64,000 bases of DNA. Origin: Lolium rigidum. Taxonomy: Eukaryota; Streptophyta; Magnoliopsida; Poales; Poaceae. Position 1 is the first letter of the stretch. Each line of letters starts with the position of its first letter. Below are positions 22,138-33,780 of the stretch, piece by piece. A program made the position numbers and the translations under genes. The notes under the pieces were generated by a model. It had not been told where the DNA came from. It made no database searches and saw only the letters and a program-made list of their open reading frames with translations. Location of the stretch: assembly GCF_022539505.1 (NCBI RefSeq), contig NC_061514.1, forward strand, positions 39,089,769 to 39,153,768. Direction: 5' to 3'.

Positions 22138-23429
22138 CTCCCGTCAAGTTATTCTTGAATCTTGATCGATTAGAAAGATGGTTCCTACGTTCGACGTTTA
22201 GTCTACAAGTTCGTTGTAGTCTGACTTTTCGTGGCACTATTCCAAAGGAAAGCTGCTTGATCCATGATTCCCAATTGAATATGCTGTCAGTACCACACTC
22301 CGGATCACTAACGTACGAACTTCCACGCGGATTAAGTTAAGTATATACATATCGTGACAGCCTTATCACATCACACAGGTAAGCGCACACTGTCCAATCA
22401 CAACAAGTACATTTGTCATGCAGATGACACCATCTTTGACCACAGAAAAACCGAAGTTATGGTCAAACGTATATATCCTGAGCCTAATGTACGTAGATGT
22501 CAGCCAGCTTATTTTTTCGGTTTTGCTATTTTCTTAACAATTTCGCTGGTTCTATATGTCAACCGAGAATTAAGTTAGAGCTAGCTTGATTCCGGAAACA
22601 TTGGATTTGTATCGTGATTCGTACATCAAAAACTGCATGTGTAGTTTGACGAAGGATTGATTTCAAGGTCCCATGACAATTCCACTTTCGAGAGTTTTCT
22701 AATCCAAACATATTTTCCCGAGCACCACGGGTCAATATGTTTGGATTAAAAAAAGTTGTATAGATGAAAAAAAATCCGAGACTTTATTATAGGTATAATC
22801 GCAAGATTGTAAAAGACTTGACCAGCATGGGGTTGCAATTACAACAAAAGTGTCCCGGTTACATATTTTAATCGCATATAAAATTGGATGATACATATGA
22901 CCGGTAGTTAACTTAGTTCTAGTTCAAGGAAGAATTAGTTGCGTTCATTTCTAGAAAGACTGATGAATTATTACTATTTAAAAGTCACTAGACTCTCTTC
23001 GCCCCTCACCCCCCCCCCCTCCCGCTCCGGCGGGCAACATATCCTCTAGTGCACTGCTTAAGATCTTAATGGAGAGCCCTAGTCGTGAGAAAACGCATTG
23101 GGTAGACACACGCGCAGTACAGGTACACATGCATGCCTCCCTTGCATGGCTAGTATCACATCGCTTGGCACTGATGCATCGTCTTGCATCTCTGGCATGG
23201 GTCTCCTCTCCTACTTCGCCTATCAATGGTGTGGTCTCTAGTTAGCTTTCTCTCGACTGACATGAAATCCGTCTTTTGACTTCCGCCTTGACACCTACAT
23301 AATGTAACATGAGATTGTGTTGCTCAACTTCGTCCATTCAGGTCGGCAATAACTCACGAGTGGCCCGAGTCAGGACCATTTAAATCTATGCGCCAACTAA
23401 AGATTTTCTAAGACAAATTCAGATATGAT
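22138..23429. other. Upstream region of kinase gene 1, no gene seen
   Basis: No convincing ORF. It contains the perfect 15 bp inverted repeat at 22700-22748 and a C-rich run near 23008-23020. The first few hundred bases would be the promoter of the minus-strand kinase, but I see no well-placed TATA box that I would commit to. Confidence 0.5.
22700..22748. repeat. Perfect 15 bp inverted repeat with inner stem
   Basis: TAATCCAAACATATT (22700-22714) and its exact complement at 22734-22748 flank a 19 nt loop that itself pairs CCCG (22717-22720) with CGGG (22728-22731). It could be a small foldback element or a terminator-like structure; it has no recognised MITE ends. Confidence 0.8.
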
Positions 23430-26150
23430 AAATAGAGATATTCAAATCCTCCCATGTCAAAATTGTGTCGCTAAGGGACGTGCCACCTTGTCAAGACCGC
23501 ACTTGTTCTGCGTATTTCATCCCCCCCCCACCCCAAAAGATAGTCCTCCATCATTTCTCTATTGGATGCTATTGAGAACTTCAGAATTTTGTCTGCTATG
23601 GAGAGTGTTTTTAGGACTGCTAATGGAAACTCACTTAGCTGCACTTCTAAAGCATCAGTTAGCATCCTGGAAGCAAAAAAGGGGGAAATTAAGTGGGTTA
23701 CTCTTGGTGATGAGAATTCCAAATTCTTTCATTCAATGGCATCAAGCCAAAAGAGGAAAAATCATATTGCCACACTCACTGACTCTACTGGTGTTGTTGT
23801 ACGTGAACATAATAATAAAGCCAAAAAAATTTACTCGAAGCCTATATAGACTGACTTGGTCAATGTAACCCTACCGCCTCTTTCACTCCTATGGCACATC
23901 TTATGAACAACACCATTGATTTGGTCTTTCTAGAAGCCCCCTTCTCTCATGATGAAATAGATGCAGTGGTTAAGGAACTCCTCAATAACAAATGTACAAA
24001 ACGTGGTGACTCTAATGCCGAGTTTCTAAGAAAATGTTGGCACATTGTTAAAAAGGATTTTTATGACCTATGTGATCAGTTTCACCAAGGCAATCTTTGT
24101 CTCCAAAGTATCAACAATTTCTTCATTACTCTCGTGCCAAAAAAGGATCATGCTGAATTTGTGCATGATTTCAGATCAACCTCTTTGTTAAATTGTACTC
24201 TGGAGATTTTAACGAAGTTATTGGCTAATAGAATTCAAATTGTGATCCATAACACCATCCATGAGAACTAGTGTGGGTTTCTTAAGTCCAAAACAATTCA
24301 AGATTGTCTTGACTGGGCCTATGAATATTTTCATCACTGCACAAGTACAGGAAGGAAGTTGTGGCACTCTAGCTTGATTTTGAGAAAACCTTTGATAAGG
24401 TGGATCACACTTTCATTTTGGTAGTACTACATGCAAAGGGTTTTGGTCCACAGTGGTGCACATGGATTAAGCAATTACTTGAATCTTCTATTTCCTCATT
24501 TCTGCTTCATGGAATACCTAGCTCAACTTTCCAATGTTAGAGAGGGGTGAGGCAGCCCCCCTCTCTCCACTTCTTTTTTGCTTAGCTGATGATGTCTTGT
24601 AGTCACTTGTAAATGAGGCAATGATCCATGGACTTCTTACCATGCCTTTGGCTATGCAGTGTTCTCCTACCTTTCCTATCTTCCAATATGCATATGACAC
24701 ATTGGTCATTCTTCAGGCTGATGTGCTGCTGTTGTGCCATCTTCTGAAGCTACCTAAAGACTTTGGTGATGCATCTGGGTTAAAAGTCAATTATTAAAAT
24801 TCAAATCTCATACTAATCAATATTGCTGAAGACAGAGTTCTTTTGTTTAGTGAGGCCCTTCAGTGTTAGCTTAGGAGTTTGCCTTTCACATATTTAGGGT
24901 TGCCACTAAGCACAACTAAACCAAGGAAATAATTCTTCCTGCCCTTAATTCATACTGTAGAGAGAAAACTACCAGCAAGTGCTATGTATCTCAATTTGAT
25001 AGTAAGCTCTGAGTGGTTAGTTATGTCCATTCATCCCTGCCTATGTTCTTTCTCCGCTCCTTGAAAGTTTACCAATGGGTAATAAATGAAGTGGATAAAT
25101 ATATAGAAGGCACTGTCTCTGGAGAGATAAGGATTTGCATAAGAAAACCCCTCCCCTTGCATTTCTAGACCTGGTTTGTAGGCCAAAAGATCAAGGGGAT
25201 TGGGTGTCTTGAATCTTTCAGTTCAAAATGACTTTTTGTTGATGTAACATTTGCGCACATTTTATAATATGGTCGATTTGCCATGGGTCAAGATGGCTTG
25301 TGAGTTATATTACTATATTTCCCTTCATCCTCTCGATCAAGGGAGGTCTCCTTTTGGTGGAGAGATTGTCCAAAAATGAGGCAAACCTTCAAGCAAGTGC
25401 CCTAGTGTGATTTTCTTCAGGGAAACTCCATCATGTTATGGCAGTATAATTGGTCAGGTGTGTCTCCCAGAGAAACCTAGCCACATCTCTTTTCATTTTG
25501 TAAGAATGATGTAATATCCATCAAGCAAGCCCTACTAGTGCCATAGGTTTCTGATCTTTTCCATTTACCACTTCCAGACAAAGCACACAATTTCATCGTT
25601 TCCAAGCTCTGGATGTAGTACCAACCATGGGTACTGTCCACTGTTTAGATGTGGCAAGGTTGTTGTTAGCAGAAACACACGGTTTTTTCTGGATTCTTAT
25701 TCATAATCGCCTAAATACAATAGCCATGTTGCAAAGGAAAAAATCTTCATGGAGGACTATTCTTGCATTATGTGTGGGAATGATGAGTTGGAAACTAGAA
25801 ATCATCTGTTCTTTCACTGCCCTTTTAGTCGTGTTGGCAATACCTTTGTCCCTCTTGCGCACCACCTCCTCGACAACAAACTGATATTTAGAGATGCTAT
25901 CTAGTCTCAAGTTAACCTTGCATGAGTCTTTTTTCATGGAGTTGATCATAATGACTGCCTGGTCCATCTGGACAACCATAAATAACTTCATTTTCAATGA
26001 TATCCCCCCAAGTCCCTTCAGATGCACGAAGGAATTCAAGGATGAGCTAGCTCTTTTATATTGCATAAGGCTTCTAGGAAGTCTTATAGTGGACTCAAAA
26101 CTTGGATTGAAATATTCGGATAGTTGGAGGGCTTTCTTTTTCCCGTTTTC
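23430..26150 (+). pseudogene. Decayed LINE ORF2 (reverse transcriptase, zf-RVT)
   Basis: Fragments in all three frames follow the order of a plant L1-type ORF2: WVTLGDENSKFFHSMAS (23690-23750), the RT start FSHDEIDAVVKEL and ITLVPKKDHAEFVHDF (23940-24180), TSLLNCTLEILTKLLANRIQ, a degenerate DFEKTFDKVD block near 24380, the YADD region near 24690 (now YAYDT), a zinc-binding zf-RVT-like stretch near 25740-25850, and the C-terminal ELIIMTAWSIWTTINNFIFND near 25940-26005. Many stops and shifts make it non-functional. The 5' part with endonuclease and ORF1 is absent. Confidence 0.85.
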
Positions 26151-26789
26151 TAATATGTGCGGGGGCACTCCCTGGTCGTACTGAGTGCCCGCCTCTGTTC
26201 GTCGTCCGATGGATATCCTGTGGCTCACCAGGGGATAGCAGGACCAAAGACGTGACACGGTCGTTCGAGAATATCATCGTCCACTCGTTCTTATCCCCAC
26301 TCCACAACCTCCGCCGGTTACCTCCCTCCTCCAAAAACTTCTATTTACAGTGAACGGTACCTACAGCAGTGACGTCATCCATGATGTCACCCATGTGCTA
26401 ACTCAATTCACTCACAAAATTATGAAACCAAACTGAAATTTAACTGAAACATAATTGAAACACGATATTTTTGTGAAACATATGGAAGTGACGTCAGCGG
26501 TGACGTCAGCAGTTTCACTTTTTTGTCAAAATGTTTCACAATATTTTCCATGTATCAATTTAGTTTCATAAAATTTTCACTCATGTTTCAATTATTGGTT
26601 TTATATTAGATAAATGTCAAAAGCCTCACCAATCTCAAAGCACTAGGTGAATGATAGATGTAGCTCCTGTAGGTGAAGTTGCCTTTAAAAACGCTGGGTT
26701 CCTCCCTCCTCCGCCTAGACCACCTCCCGACTGCCTCCGTCGCTGCAACCCAGAACTCGAGCTCCGATTGCCTCACCCGCCTCCCATCA
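26151..26789. other. Gene-free stretch with TGACGTCA cluster
   Basis: No gene recognised. Three perfect TGACGTCA palindromes lie at 26370-26377, 26489-26496 and 26501-26508, a sequence bound by plant bZIP (TGA/CRE-type) factors. TGAAAC is repeated in between. No nearby transcription start is evident on either strand. Confidence 0.5.
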
Positions 26790-27180
26790 GGCTGCCCCTG
26801 ATTCCCCGCCGCCGGGAGGACGCCCACCTCCACACGCGGTGCAGGGCCCGTCCCCATGGCGCGCCGCCAGGAGGGTGCCCATCTCCACACGCGCGCTTGA
26901 GGCCTCCATCTCCATGACACACCGCCGGTACGCCCACCTCCACCGCCCTGCAGGCCCCGTCTCCATGGCGCCGCCTGGGGAGAACGCCCACACTCCACAG
27001 GTGCTGCAGGCCCCCCGTTCCGTGACTCGACGCCGAAAAGGGCCTTGCAAACCCCAGCGCCGTAGGCCCGCTCACCTCCCTGGCGCGCCGCCGGGGCGGC
27101 GCCCACCCAGAGCACCCCGTCTCCATTCGCGCCGCCAGGAAGGGCATTGCCTCCATCGTGCGCCCCTTCGCCCTCTCCCA
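26790..27180. repeat. Degenerate GC-rich minisatellite, unit about 52-56 bp
   Basis: About six diverged units share the core CCATGGCGCCGCC, then GGGAGGACGCCCACCTCCAC and a CTGCAGGCCCC block. Unit cores occur near 26808, 26858, 26915, 26965, 27070 and 27125. Open frames over it on both strands are low-complexity by-products. Confidence 0.6.
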
Positions 27181-27989
27181 TGGTCCAGCAAGTGGACTCG
27201 TCGCGATCTCATGTCGATGTGTTTTTTTTTTGGTGCATCTGTGTAGTTTCTTCTTTTTTCTGTATCCCATCACTGAAACTTTTCATTTTTGTTACATCTC
27301 AACTGAAATCACAAGCACTGTATTTTCGGGGATGTATTTTTTTTTGGAGCTATATGTATTTTTGATCGATTTTTACATCTAGAGATCTTTTTCTTACATC
27401 TAGAACAATGTCATCAGTGATTTTTTCTTGTTCTTTTTCTACATACGGGATCTGGAAATAGTACTTTCCTCCATAACTAGATGTACCAATAGTAGATTCT
27501 CCAGATCTTTTTTTCTACATCACGCTGCTATTTTTTACATCCTCAATTAGAATCACAAATACTAGAATATTTTCTGAGATGTAATTTTATGTAGTTAAAC
27601 TCTAATTTCTTACATTCCAATATTTGTGGTGAGTTTGAGGAATCAAAGGAGAAGATGGCAGATGCATTTACTTTTTATTTGTGTGAATTTATACATAATC
27701 AAAAGCTCGCTTTTTCCCCGTCATGAACTCTCCACGGGAGTTGAGGAATGAGAACGCATTCTCTGCATTTCGCTTGCAGACCTGCAGCGGTAGTATGAGA
27801 CGTGTAGAATTAGGACTTTCTATTTTTAGATCACCGGGATGTTAGACTAGTTTATTTCCTAATTTGGGTGGGACACCCTGGTAGACTAACTGGTGCTATA
27901 GCATCCTGTAGCAACGTCCTTTCTTTTTTCTGTTTTTTGGGCTTACAACCTTCTAGCTAGTCTCTTGTTACTAAACCTTTCGTACTTTA
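27181..27989. other. T-rich region with recurring TTTTTACATC
   Basis: No gene. The motif T4-6(C)TTACATC or close variants appear near 27285, 27370, 27393, 27509, 27531 and 27608, with AACTGAAATCACAAG-like words between. Origin unknown. Confidence 0.4.
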
Positions 27990-28844
27990 GAGCAGGTCTA
28001 ACAGACCCCCTAAACCACGCCGGACTTGTATAATTCCGGCGGTATACGGGGTGCGGGCGAAAATGGCCGTCTAGCAGGCCCCCTAAACGGTTCACCCCGT
28101 ATCTAAAATATACAGGGCCCTGGGAATTTTCTCCCTCGCCCCTTACTTGTAGAGGGTGGAGGGGCTTATAGGGGGTGAAAACTGCACTCTCACCACCGGA
28201 CCTCGCCGCGCCGCCGCCAAACAAACTCCACTCCGGCGACCAATTCCAGCCAACGAGCTCTAAATTCTATCAAATCTCTACCAATTTCTTTCAACCCATC
28301 AAGATTTCTATCAAATAATGAAAAAACTAGATGAATTTTGACGTTCTCCCACTCGGGGCGGAGCTGGTGGGGACGGGGCGGAACTGGCGCCGACGTGGGC
28401 AGGGCGGGTGCGCCGCGACGGGGCAGGGCCAGGGTGGCCATGGCGGCCTGAGGCGGCACAAGGCGACGGGGGCCATGGCGGGCTGAGGCGGCACAAGGCG
28501 ACGGGGGCCATGGCGGCCTGAGGCGGCGCAAGGCGACGGGGGCCGCCCATGGCCTGAGAAGCGGGGCGAGGCGGCGGGGCGGCGCGTGGCAGCAGCTCGG
28601 GGCGGCATGTCCGGTGGTGCGGGGTGGCAGGTCCGGTGGGGCGGCAGGTCCGACGGCGGGGCTGCAGCGCGAAGAGATGAAAAAAGAAGCATATTCTTAG
28701 AATATGCTCTTTTACAGTTTTCGTATACGGGGACTGCTAGACGGGAGGCGTTTTTGTCCGGTTAAAAGTACTCGCGTTTTATATACAGGGCCCTCTACTC
28801 GCGTTTTAAGGGGTGAAAAAATACGGGACCTGTTAGACATGCTC
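27990..28844. mobile_element. PIF/Harbinger-type non-autonomous element, 855 bp
   Basis: Terminal inverted repeats GAGCAGGTCTAACAGACCCC (left) and, in complement, GAGCATGTCTAACAGGTCCC (right) are flanked by TTA on both sides (27987-27989 and 28845-28847), the three-base duplication of PIF/Harbinger (Tourist-like) elements. Sub-terminal repeats of the same word (GTCTAGCAGGCCCCC near 28068; complement near 28730) support it. The interior is GC-rich and contains no transposase. Confidence 0.8.
28436..28540. repeat. 35 bp tandem repeat, three units
   Basis: Units at 28436, 28471 and 28506, each GGCCATGGCGG, then CTGAGGCGGC, then CAAGGCGACGGG with one or two changes. It lies in the GC-rich core of the Harbinger-type element. 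Confidence 0.9.
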
Positions 28845-29081
28845 TTACAAACTTTAAAAACTAATGAAAATCTACAGTGGGGAAACCCACTTATCAGGTT
28901 AAAAAAAACAAATCCTGGATTTACGTTCCTGAAAATGTCACAAAGATAAACAGTCACAAAATCTCACAGAGAGAGAGAGAAAAAAAATAGAGGGCCACCG
29001 ACCGAGTTTTTTCCACACGGAATACATTTGCAATCCACACATTACCAGCGAGGCAGAAATCCAAAAAAGGAGCAATTTGCA

Positions 29082-30445
29082 TCAGCGTACTCCAGGTACC
29101 TTGCCGAGAAAACCTGAGGAAGCGTTCGATTCCGTTGTTGTGTCATCGGACAGCATTGCGCCGGAGCTGTAGGCCGCCATGTGGGCGAACGGGTTACCGG
29201 GAGTGGCGATCTCTTCCTCCCCCTCCAGCATCCGAACGACGTTGCCCATGGACGGCCTGTCCTCCGGCCGGTACTGCACGCACCACAGCGCCACCTTGCA
29301 CATCCTCGCGGCCTTCTCCATGTCGTCCACGTCCCCCGCCGCCATCGTGCGCGCCAGCACGGCGTCCATGTCGCCGGCCTCGAACCGGTGCCACACCCAC
29401 CTCGGGTACCACTCCTGGCTCTCGCGGCCATGCAGCCCCAGCTCCAGGTTCCGCCGCCTGCCCAGCATCTCGAACAGCAGCATCCCGTAGCTGTACACGT
29501 CGCACTTGTGCGTCACCGGCAGCGGCATCCACAGCTCCGGCGCCGCGTACCCAGGCGTGCCCCGCGCGCCCGTGATCGTCAGGTGTGTGTCCTCCCTGTC
29601 GCACAGCTTGGCCAGCCCGAAGTCGGACACCTTGGGCGCCATGTCGGCGCCCAGGAGGACGTTCTCCGGCTTGATGTCGTAGTGGATGATCCGGTGCTGG
29701 CACTCCTCGTGAAGATACCGCACAGCCTTGCCCGTCCCGACGGCGATCTCGTGGAGCTTACCGGACCCGATGGCCGTCTCCGGCGTCGACCCGAAGAGGT
29801 GCCGGTCCAGCGAGCCGTTCTCCATGTACTCGTACACGAGCGCCTTCACGGACGCGTCGAAGCAGAAGCCGTAGAGGCGGACGAGGTTGATGTGGTAGGT
29901 CCTCCCGATGGTGCCCACCTCCGCCATGAACTGCTCCTCCGCGCGCCTCCCGAGCGTGCTGTTGAGCACCTTCACGGCCACCGGCGAGCCGTTGGGGAAC
30001 CTGCCCTTGTACACCACGCCGAACCCGCCGGAGCCGACCCTGTGCGAGAAGCCCTGGGTGAAGCCCCGCAGCTGAGTCGAGCTGAACCGAACGGGACGCT
30101 CGTTCTGGACGCCCTCGATGAAGAAACTCATGGTACCCATCTCGACTTCGGCCTCGTCCAAGTCCCTCGCCGTGTTGCCGCCGGCTCCTCCATTGAAGGG
30201 CGAGGCATCCCGTTCAGCGCCTTTGCTGCCGTCCTGCCGCAAATACACTTGCACGGCGACCTTGGCGCATAGGTAGATCGCAATTGTGGCAACCACTGTC
30301 ACAATACCAGTCACGAGCACTCCAACTGCACCAGAAAAAAAAAATCAGGTGTTAATTGTTTGATAGGATTTGGGGTTCCAAGCTGTTCATAAGTCATAAC
30401 ACACTTACTGATTGATAGGGCAAGGATGCCACTGCTAAGCGCCAT
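29082..30445 (-). CDS. Receptor-like kinase, LRK10-like type, no ectodomain (gene 2)
   Basis: Two exons, 30445-30409 (37 nt) and 30325-29082, with an 83 bp intron (donor GTAAGT, acceptor GTGCAG) give 426 residues. The ATG context GTCAACATGGCG fits the plant consensus. Residues 3-35 (SSGILALSIIGVLVTGIV onward) make a signal-anchor or membrane segment. The kinase has GSGGFGVVY at 110-118, catalytic Lys 131, HYDIKPENVLL from 227 (non-RD), DFG at 247-249 and GTPGYAAPE, then WVWHRFE and a conserved MLEGEEEIATPGNPF tail shared with gene 1. Frame and splice sites are intact. Both genes have the first short exon and intron in the same place, so they descend from one duplicated gene; as receptor kinases of this group they may act in defence signalling (inference). 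An upstream ectodomain exon was looked for but not found. Confidence 0.88.
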
Positions 30446-31209
30446 GTTGACGGATCGACAAGGTAAACTAAAAGACAGAAAGAAAGCTAGAATCGTGGGA
30501 GCTTGCTCATCGAGTCTATGTGGATAGTCTGCTTTCCTTGAAGCTCACGCATTTGCTCTTCCATTGTCAACTGCGTGTTGGTGATCTGCATATCTAGACA
30601 CGTATGTCCCGGTAGCGTTTATGGAAAAATTCCAGCGACAAGTAGTCAGGACCTCCTCGTCCCATCGTGATATCATAAACTTAAGAACTTGTGCCAGTTT
30701 AGGTGATGAGAGCGATTACCAGTTGACTGCGTCGGGTATTATGTACTCCTATATAACTTCCGTGCAAGAACCACGAGGGCGAATGAATTCGTTTGGATAT
30801 CCTCACGAAAGAGACAGTTCATCTCTTTTTGTATTATTGTTTGTGTTGATCACAAGACGATCCTAAACGGGCTTGAGGAACGACGACCATAAGATACCTG
30901 TAGCCCTTCTCATATAACTTAACTACTTATATCACCTCTTAAACATATAGTTAGCACAATGCATGACTAAACATTAACATCACATAAACTCCCTACATAC
31001 ACTCCCTAGTAATGTGCCTCATAAGGTATGGATGCAGCTAGGGGGCTCGGTTGACAAAAAATTAATTAACCCTAATGGAGTAGGATTTTAACTCCTCATG
31101 GTCTTTGATCATGCCCTCATCTTGCTAAGGAGAGTGAATAAGTTTTTTTTCTACGACAGCCATTGGTTATTCTCAAAAAATGAATGAGGCTTTGGACATT
31201 TGGTACCAT
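30446..31209. other. Upstream region of kinase gene 2
   Basis: No gene. A TATA-like TTATATAGG on the minus strand at about 30752-30760 lies roughly 310 nt before the start codon and could be the kinase promoter. The right edge is the target site TTAAG (31210-31214) of the Copia insertion. Confidence 0.45.
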
Positions 31210-31214
31210 TTAAG

Positions 31215-31646
31215 TGTTAGTATTGATCTCCACCGCACCAGAGCTCAACGGCCTGGCACGACCCCTTGACCTCGTCCGCGCCCTGATCGGGGGCGCCCAA
31301 CCGTTCACTGGTTGGTGGGCCCCTGTCGACTGTGCTATATATAGAGTGGTGGGGGCGGTGGCATAGATCACGAGTTTGACCGGAGTGCCACTCGCCCCAC
31401 CAAACACACCCACTGATCTGGGGTTTGCACAATGCTGATGGGAAGCCGCCACCACTCCCTCACCCACGCGCCGCCGCCGTAACCGCCACCATGCATGCGT
31501 CAACGGGATCCACCTCCATGGGAGAAGGTAAACATCACAGCATTCGCAGTATCTCTCTCTCCCTCTCACAGTACATCAACACAATTCGTTACAGAGATAG
31601 AAACTACTCTTTTTGATATACACTAGTTAATCCATGGGATTCAACA
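31215..31646 (+). repeat. 5' LTR of the Copia element
   Basis: 432 bp, TGTTAGTATTG to GGGATTCAACA. It contains a CTATATATAGAG TATA box at 31333-31344. Confidence 0.95.
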
Positions 31647-31647
31647 T

Positions 31648-31659
31648 TGGTATCAGAGC
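31648..31659 (+). other. Primer binding site (tRNA-iMet)
   Basis: TGGTATCAGAGC, one base after the LTR, is the standard plant Copia site complementary to initiator tRNA-Met. Confidence 0.95.
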
Positions 31660-33160
31660 GTCTAGTGCTAGATCCTAATCGGTAGAAAAGAAAGAAAAAC
31701 CCTAGATCGACCTGTATACCGAACCCAAACCCTAACAGTGATAAAGAGGGGCAAAAGATTCTTGCCAGCCAGGGCTATTGGGCTCCCCGGCGAGGAAGAA
31801 CACGGGCAGTGGGGCACATCGCCACCACTGCCGAAAGGAAACCGGCTGCTGTGCTGTTACTGCGCGGCCGCCGGCAAAGGCACCACCACTCTGCGCCGCT
31901 TGACGGCGGTGCGCCCACCCTCGGGTGCACGCACCGCCGGCAAGAGGGCCAAGGGAGCGCCGCCGCTCGTCTGCGTCGCCGGATCGTCGTGTTTTGGTGG
32001 TGAGATGGAGCAGGTGGGCTGAAAAAGGGGCGGGCACGCCGTCGCCGGCGAGCCGCCAGGGCCCTCGCGCGCGGGAGGTTCATCCTCTACGCCGTCGCCA
32101 GAGAACGAAAAGGGCAAGGGGAGGCCCTGCCTCCGGCCACTTGCTGCGAGCGCGAGAGGCCGCCTCCAAGACGCTAAAGAGAAAGAAAGGGAGAGTAGGG
32201 GGAGAGCCCCACCGTCGCTGGCGAGCCGCCGGGCGGCGTGAGCGCGCGGGAGGAGATGTCTCTCCGCCGCCGCCGCCACAGAGAGTTAGAGAGAGGGGTT
32301 GGGGGGAAAGTGAGCTAGGGTTTCGGGTTCAGGCCGTTTCGGCCCCTTTTATACCGGCCCGAAAGTGAAGGCTGACCGTCGGATGGATCCGACGGCCAGG
32401 ATCGAAACCCTACCGCGTGGGCGACGCCGCGTTCGGGCCGCGTGGGGCAGGCCGCGTGTGGGCCGCGGAGGCAGGCCGCGTCAAGTTTGCTGGCTCGGCC
32501 GCTGGCTCGGCCGCGCGAGCGGGCCGCGTACAGTTGGCAGCGTGGGCGCAGCGTCGCTGCGTGCGGGCCGCGGTCCGCGTGAGCACATTAACAGTTTTTT
32601 TTACTGTTTTATTATTTATAGAGGCATTTTTAGGCAGTTTTGGGACATTTTTTGGCCAAATTTTGTCTAGTTTTTTCTGAATAAATAGAACCAACGAAAT
32701 ATTTGTTCAGAAATTAAAAAAGTGAAAGATATGCCTCTCTGCAAATAGTTAAAGATGCATTTTAAATTTGAAAAATACAAAAGTGATGATTAAAATTTGA
32801 AAAGGTTGATTAAAAGTGATTATTGAAACAATTATGATCCTGTCATTTTATGACCAACGTTATTAACGGCGTGATCATGTTTTGTTGCAATAATATGTGG
32901 AAAAGTGACAGTTAAAATTTTAAAGAGATGATTAAAGTGATTATTGTGACAATTATGGTTCTGTTATTTTTTGACAAACGTTATTAATGACATGATCATG
33001 ATTTGTTGCAATAGGTTGTGCATTTATCTCTATTTTCTGCCCAATGGTGATATAGATTTAATTGCACAAACAGTTGTATGTTCTAATTTTGACCAACGTT
33101 GGATTATTGCATGCAATTGTTGTTATGATCTCATTTCATTGTGGTTTAAAGGAGGGTACT
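31660..33160 (+). other. Leader of the Copia element, no gene
   Basis: A GC-rich first part (31740-32600) is followed by an AT-rich part. Open frames on both strands in the GC-rich part are short, Arg/Ala/Gly-rich and do not match gag. 32810-33010 holds a diverged direct repeat around GACCAACGTTATTAACGGC and GACAAACGTTATTAATGAC, about 120 bp apart. Confidence 0.5.
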
Positions 33161-33780
33161 ACTTGATGAGCTGCATCAAGGATGTTCCAACCCTCGGAGG
33201 TGACAACTACATCGAATGGAGAAAGAAGGTCGATTTGTGCTGAGGTGGATTGGGTTCCCACAGCCGGTCTGACCAAAAGATCCAGTCAGAAATGACAAGG
33301 ATAATGATGTTGCATGGGCAGAATAAAAGGTGGCTAAGTGCCATTTATAAAGAATACAATTGAGATCGCTATTGTGGGCTCAATTGAAGAGTATGCTTCT
33401 ATAGGGAAGTATCTTGAAAGAATAAAGAGCCAGTTCACTGGTTCTTCAAAGATATGTGCGACCCAGCTGCGGTAGCAACTGGTGATAGAAAAGTACACAT
33501 GGACAGGAAGGACATGGCAAGTGTGCCATATGGTGTAATAATGCTTATGTGGGTGTTGTCTCTGTGTAATGTGAGTGAAAAAGTGTTGTCCACGTTGGAC
33601 AAAGAACAAAAGAAAAGAAAAGAACTGATGAATCGTCGAAATATGGCATTGTGGCTTAGGCCATATTTCGAGAGGGAGAATAGAAAGACTTGTTAAAAAT
33701 GGTATTCTTCCTCCATTAGAATTCTCAGACATAGAACAGCGCATCGATTGCATTAAAGAAAAATTTGTAAAGCAAGTTAA
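33161..33780 (+). pseudogene. Copia gag remnant
   Basis: MSCIKDVPTLGGDNYIEWRK (33164 onward) is the N-terminal gag motif of plant Copia elements. It soon hits a stop, and pieces such as IEIAIVGSIEEYASIG and ERIKSQFTGSS follow in other frames. Zinc knuckle and protease are missing: the sequence jumps to a GAG-pre-integrase/integrase border near 33690, which indicates an internal deletion. Confidence 0.75.

Noticed and set aside
21159..22340. Long plus-strand frame of 393 codons opposite kinase gene 1
   Set aside because: GC-rich shadow of the kinase codons; composition dominated by His/Val/Glu/Arg and no domain. The minus-strand kinase is clearly the gene.
29181..30272. Plus-strand frame of 363 codons opposite kinase gene 2
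   Set aside because: Same effect; similar spurious protein to the one opposite gene 1 because the kinases are paralogous.
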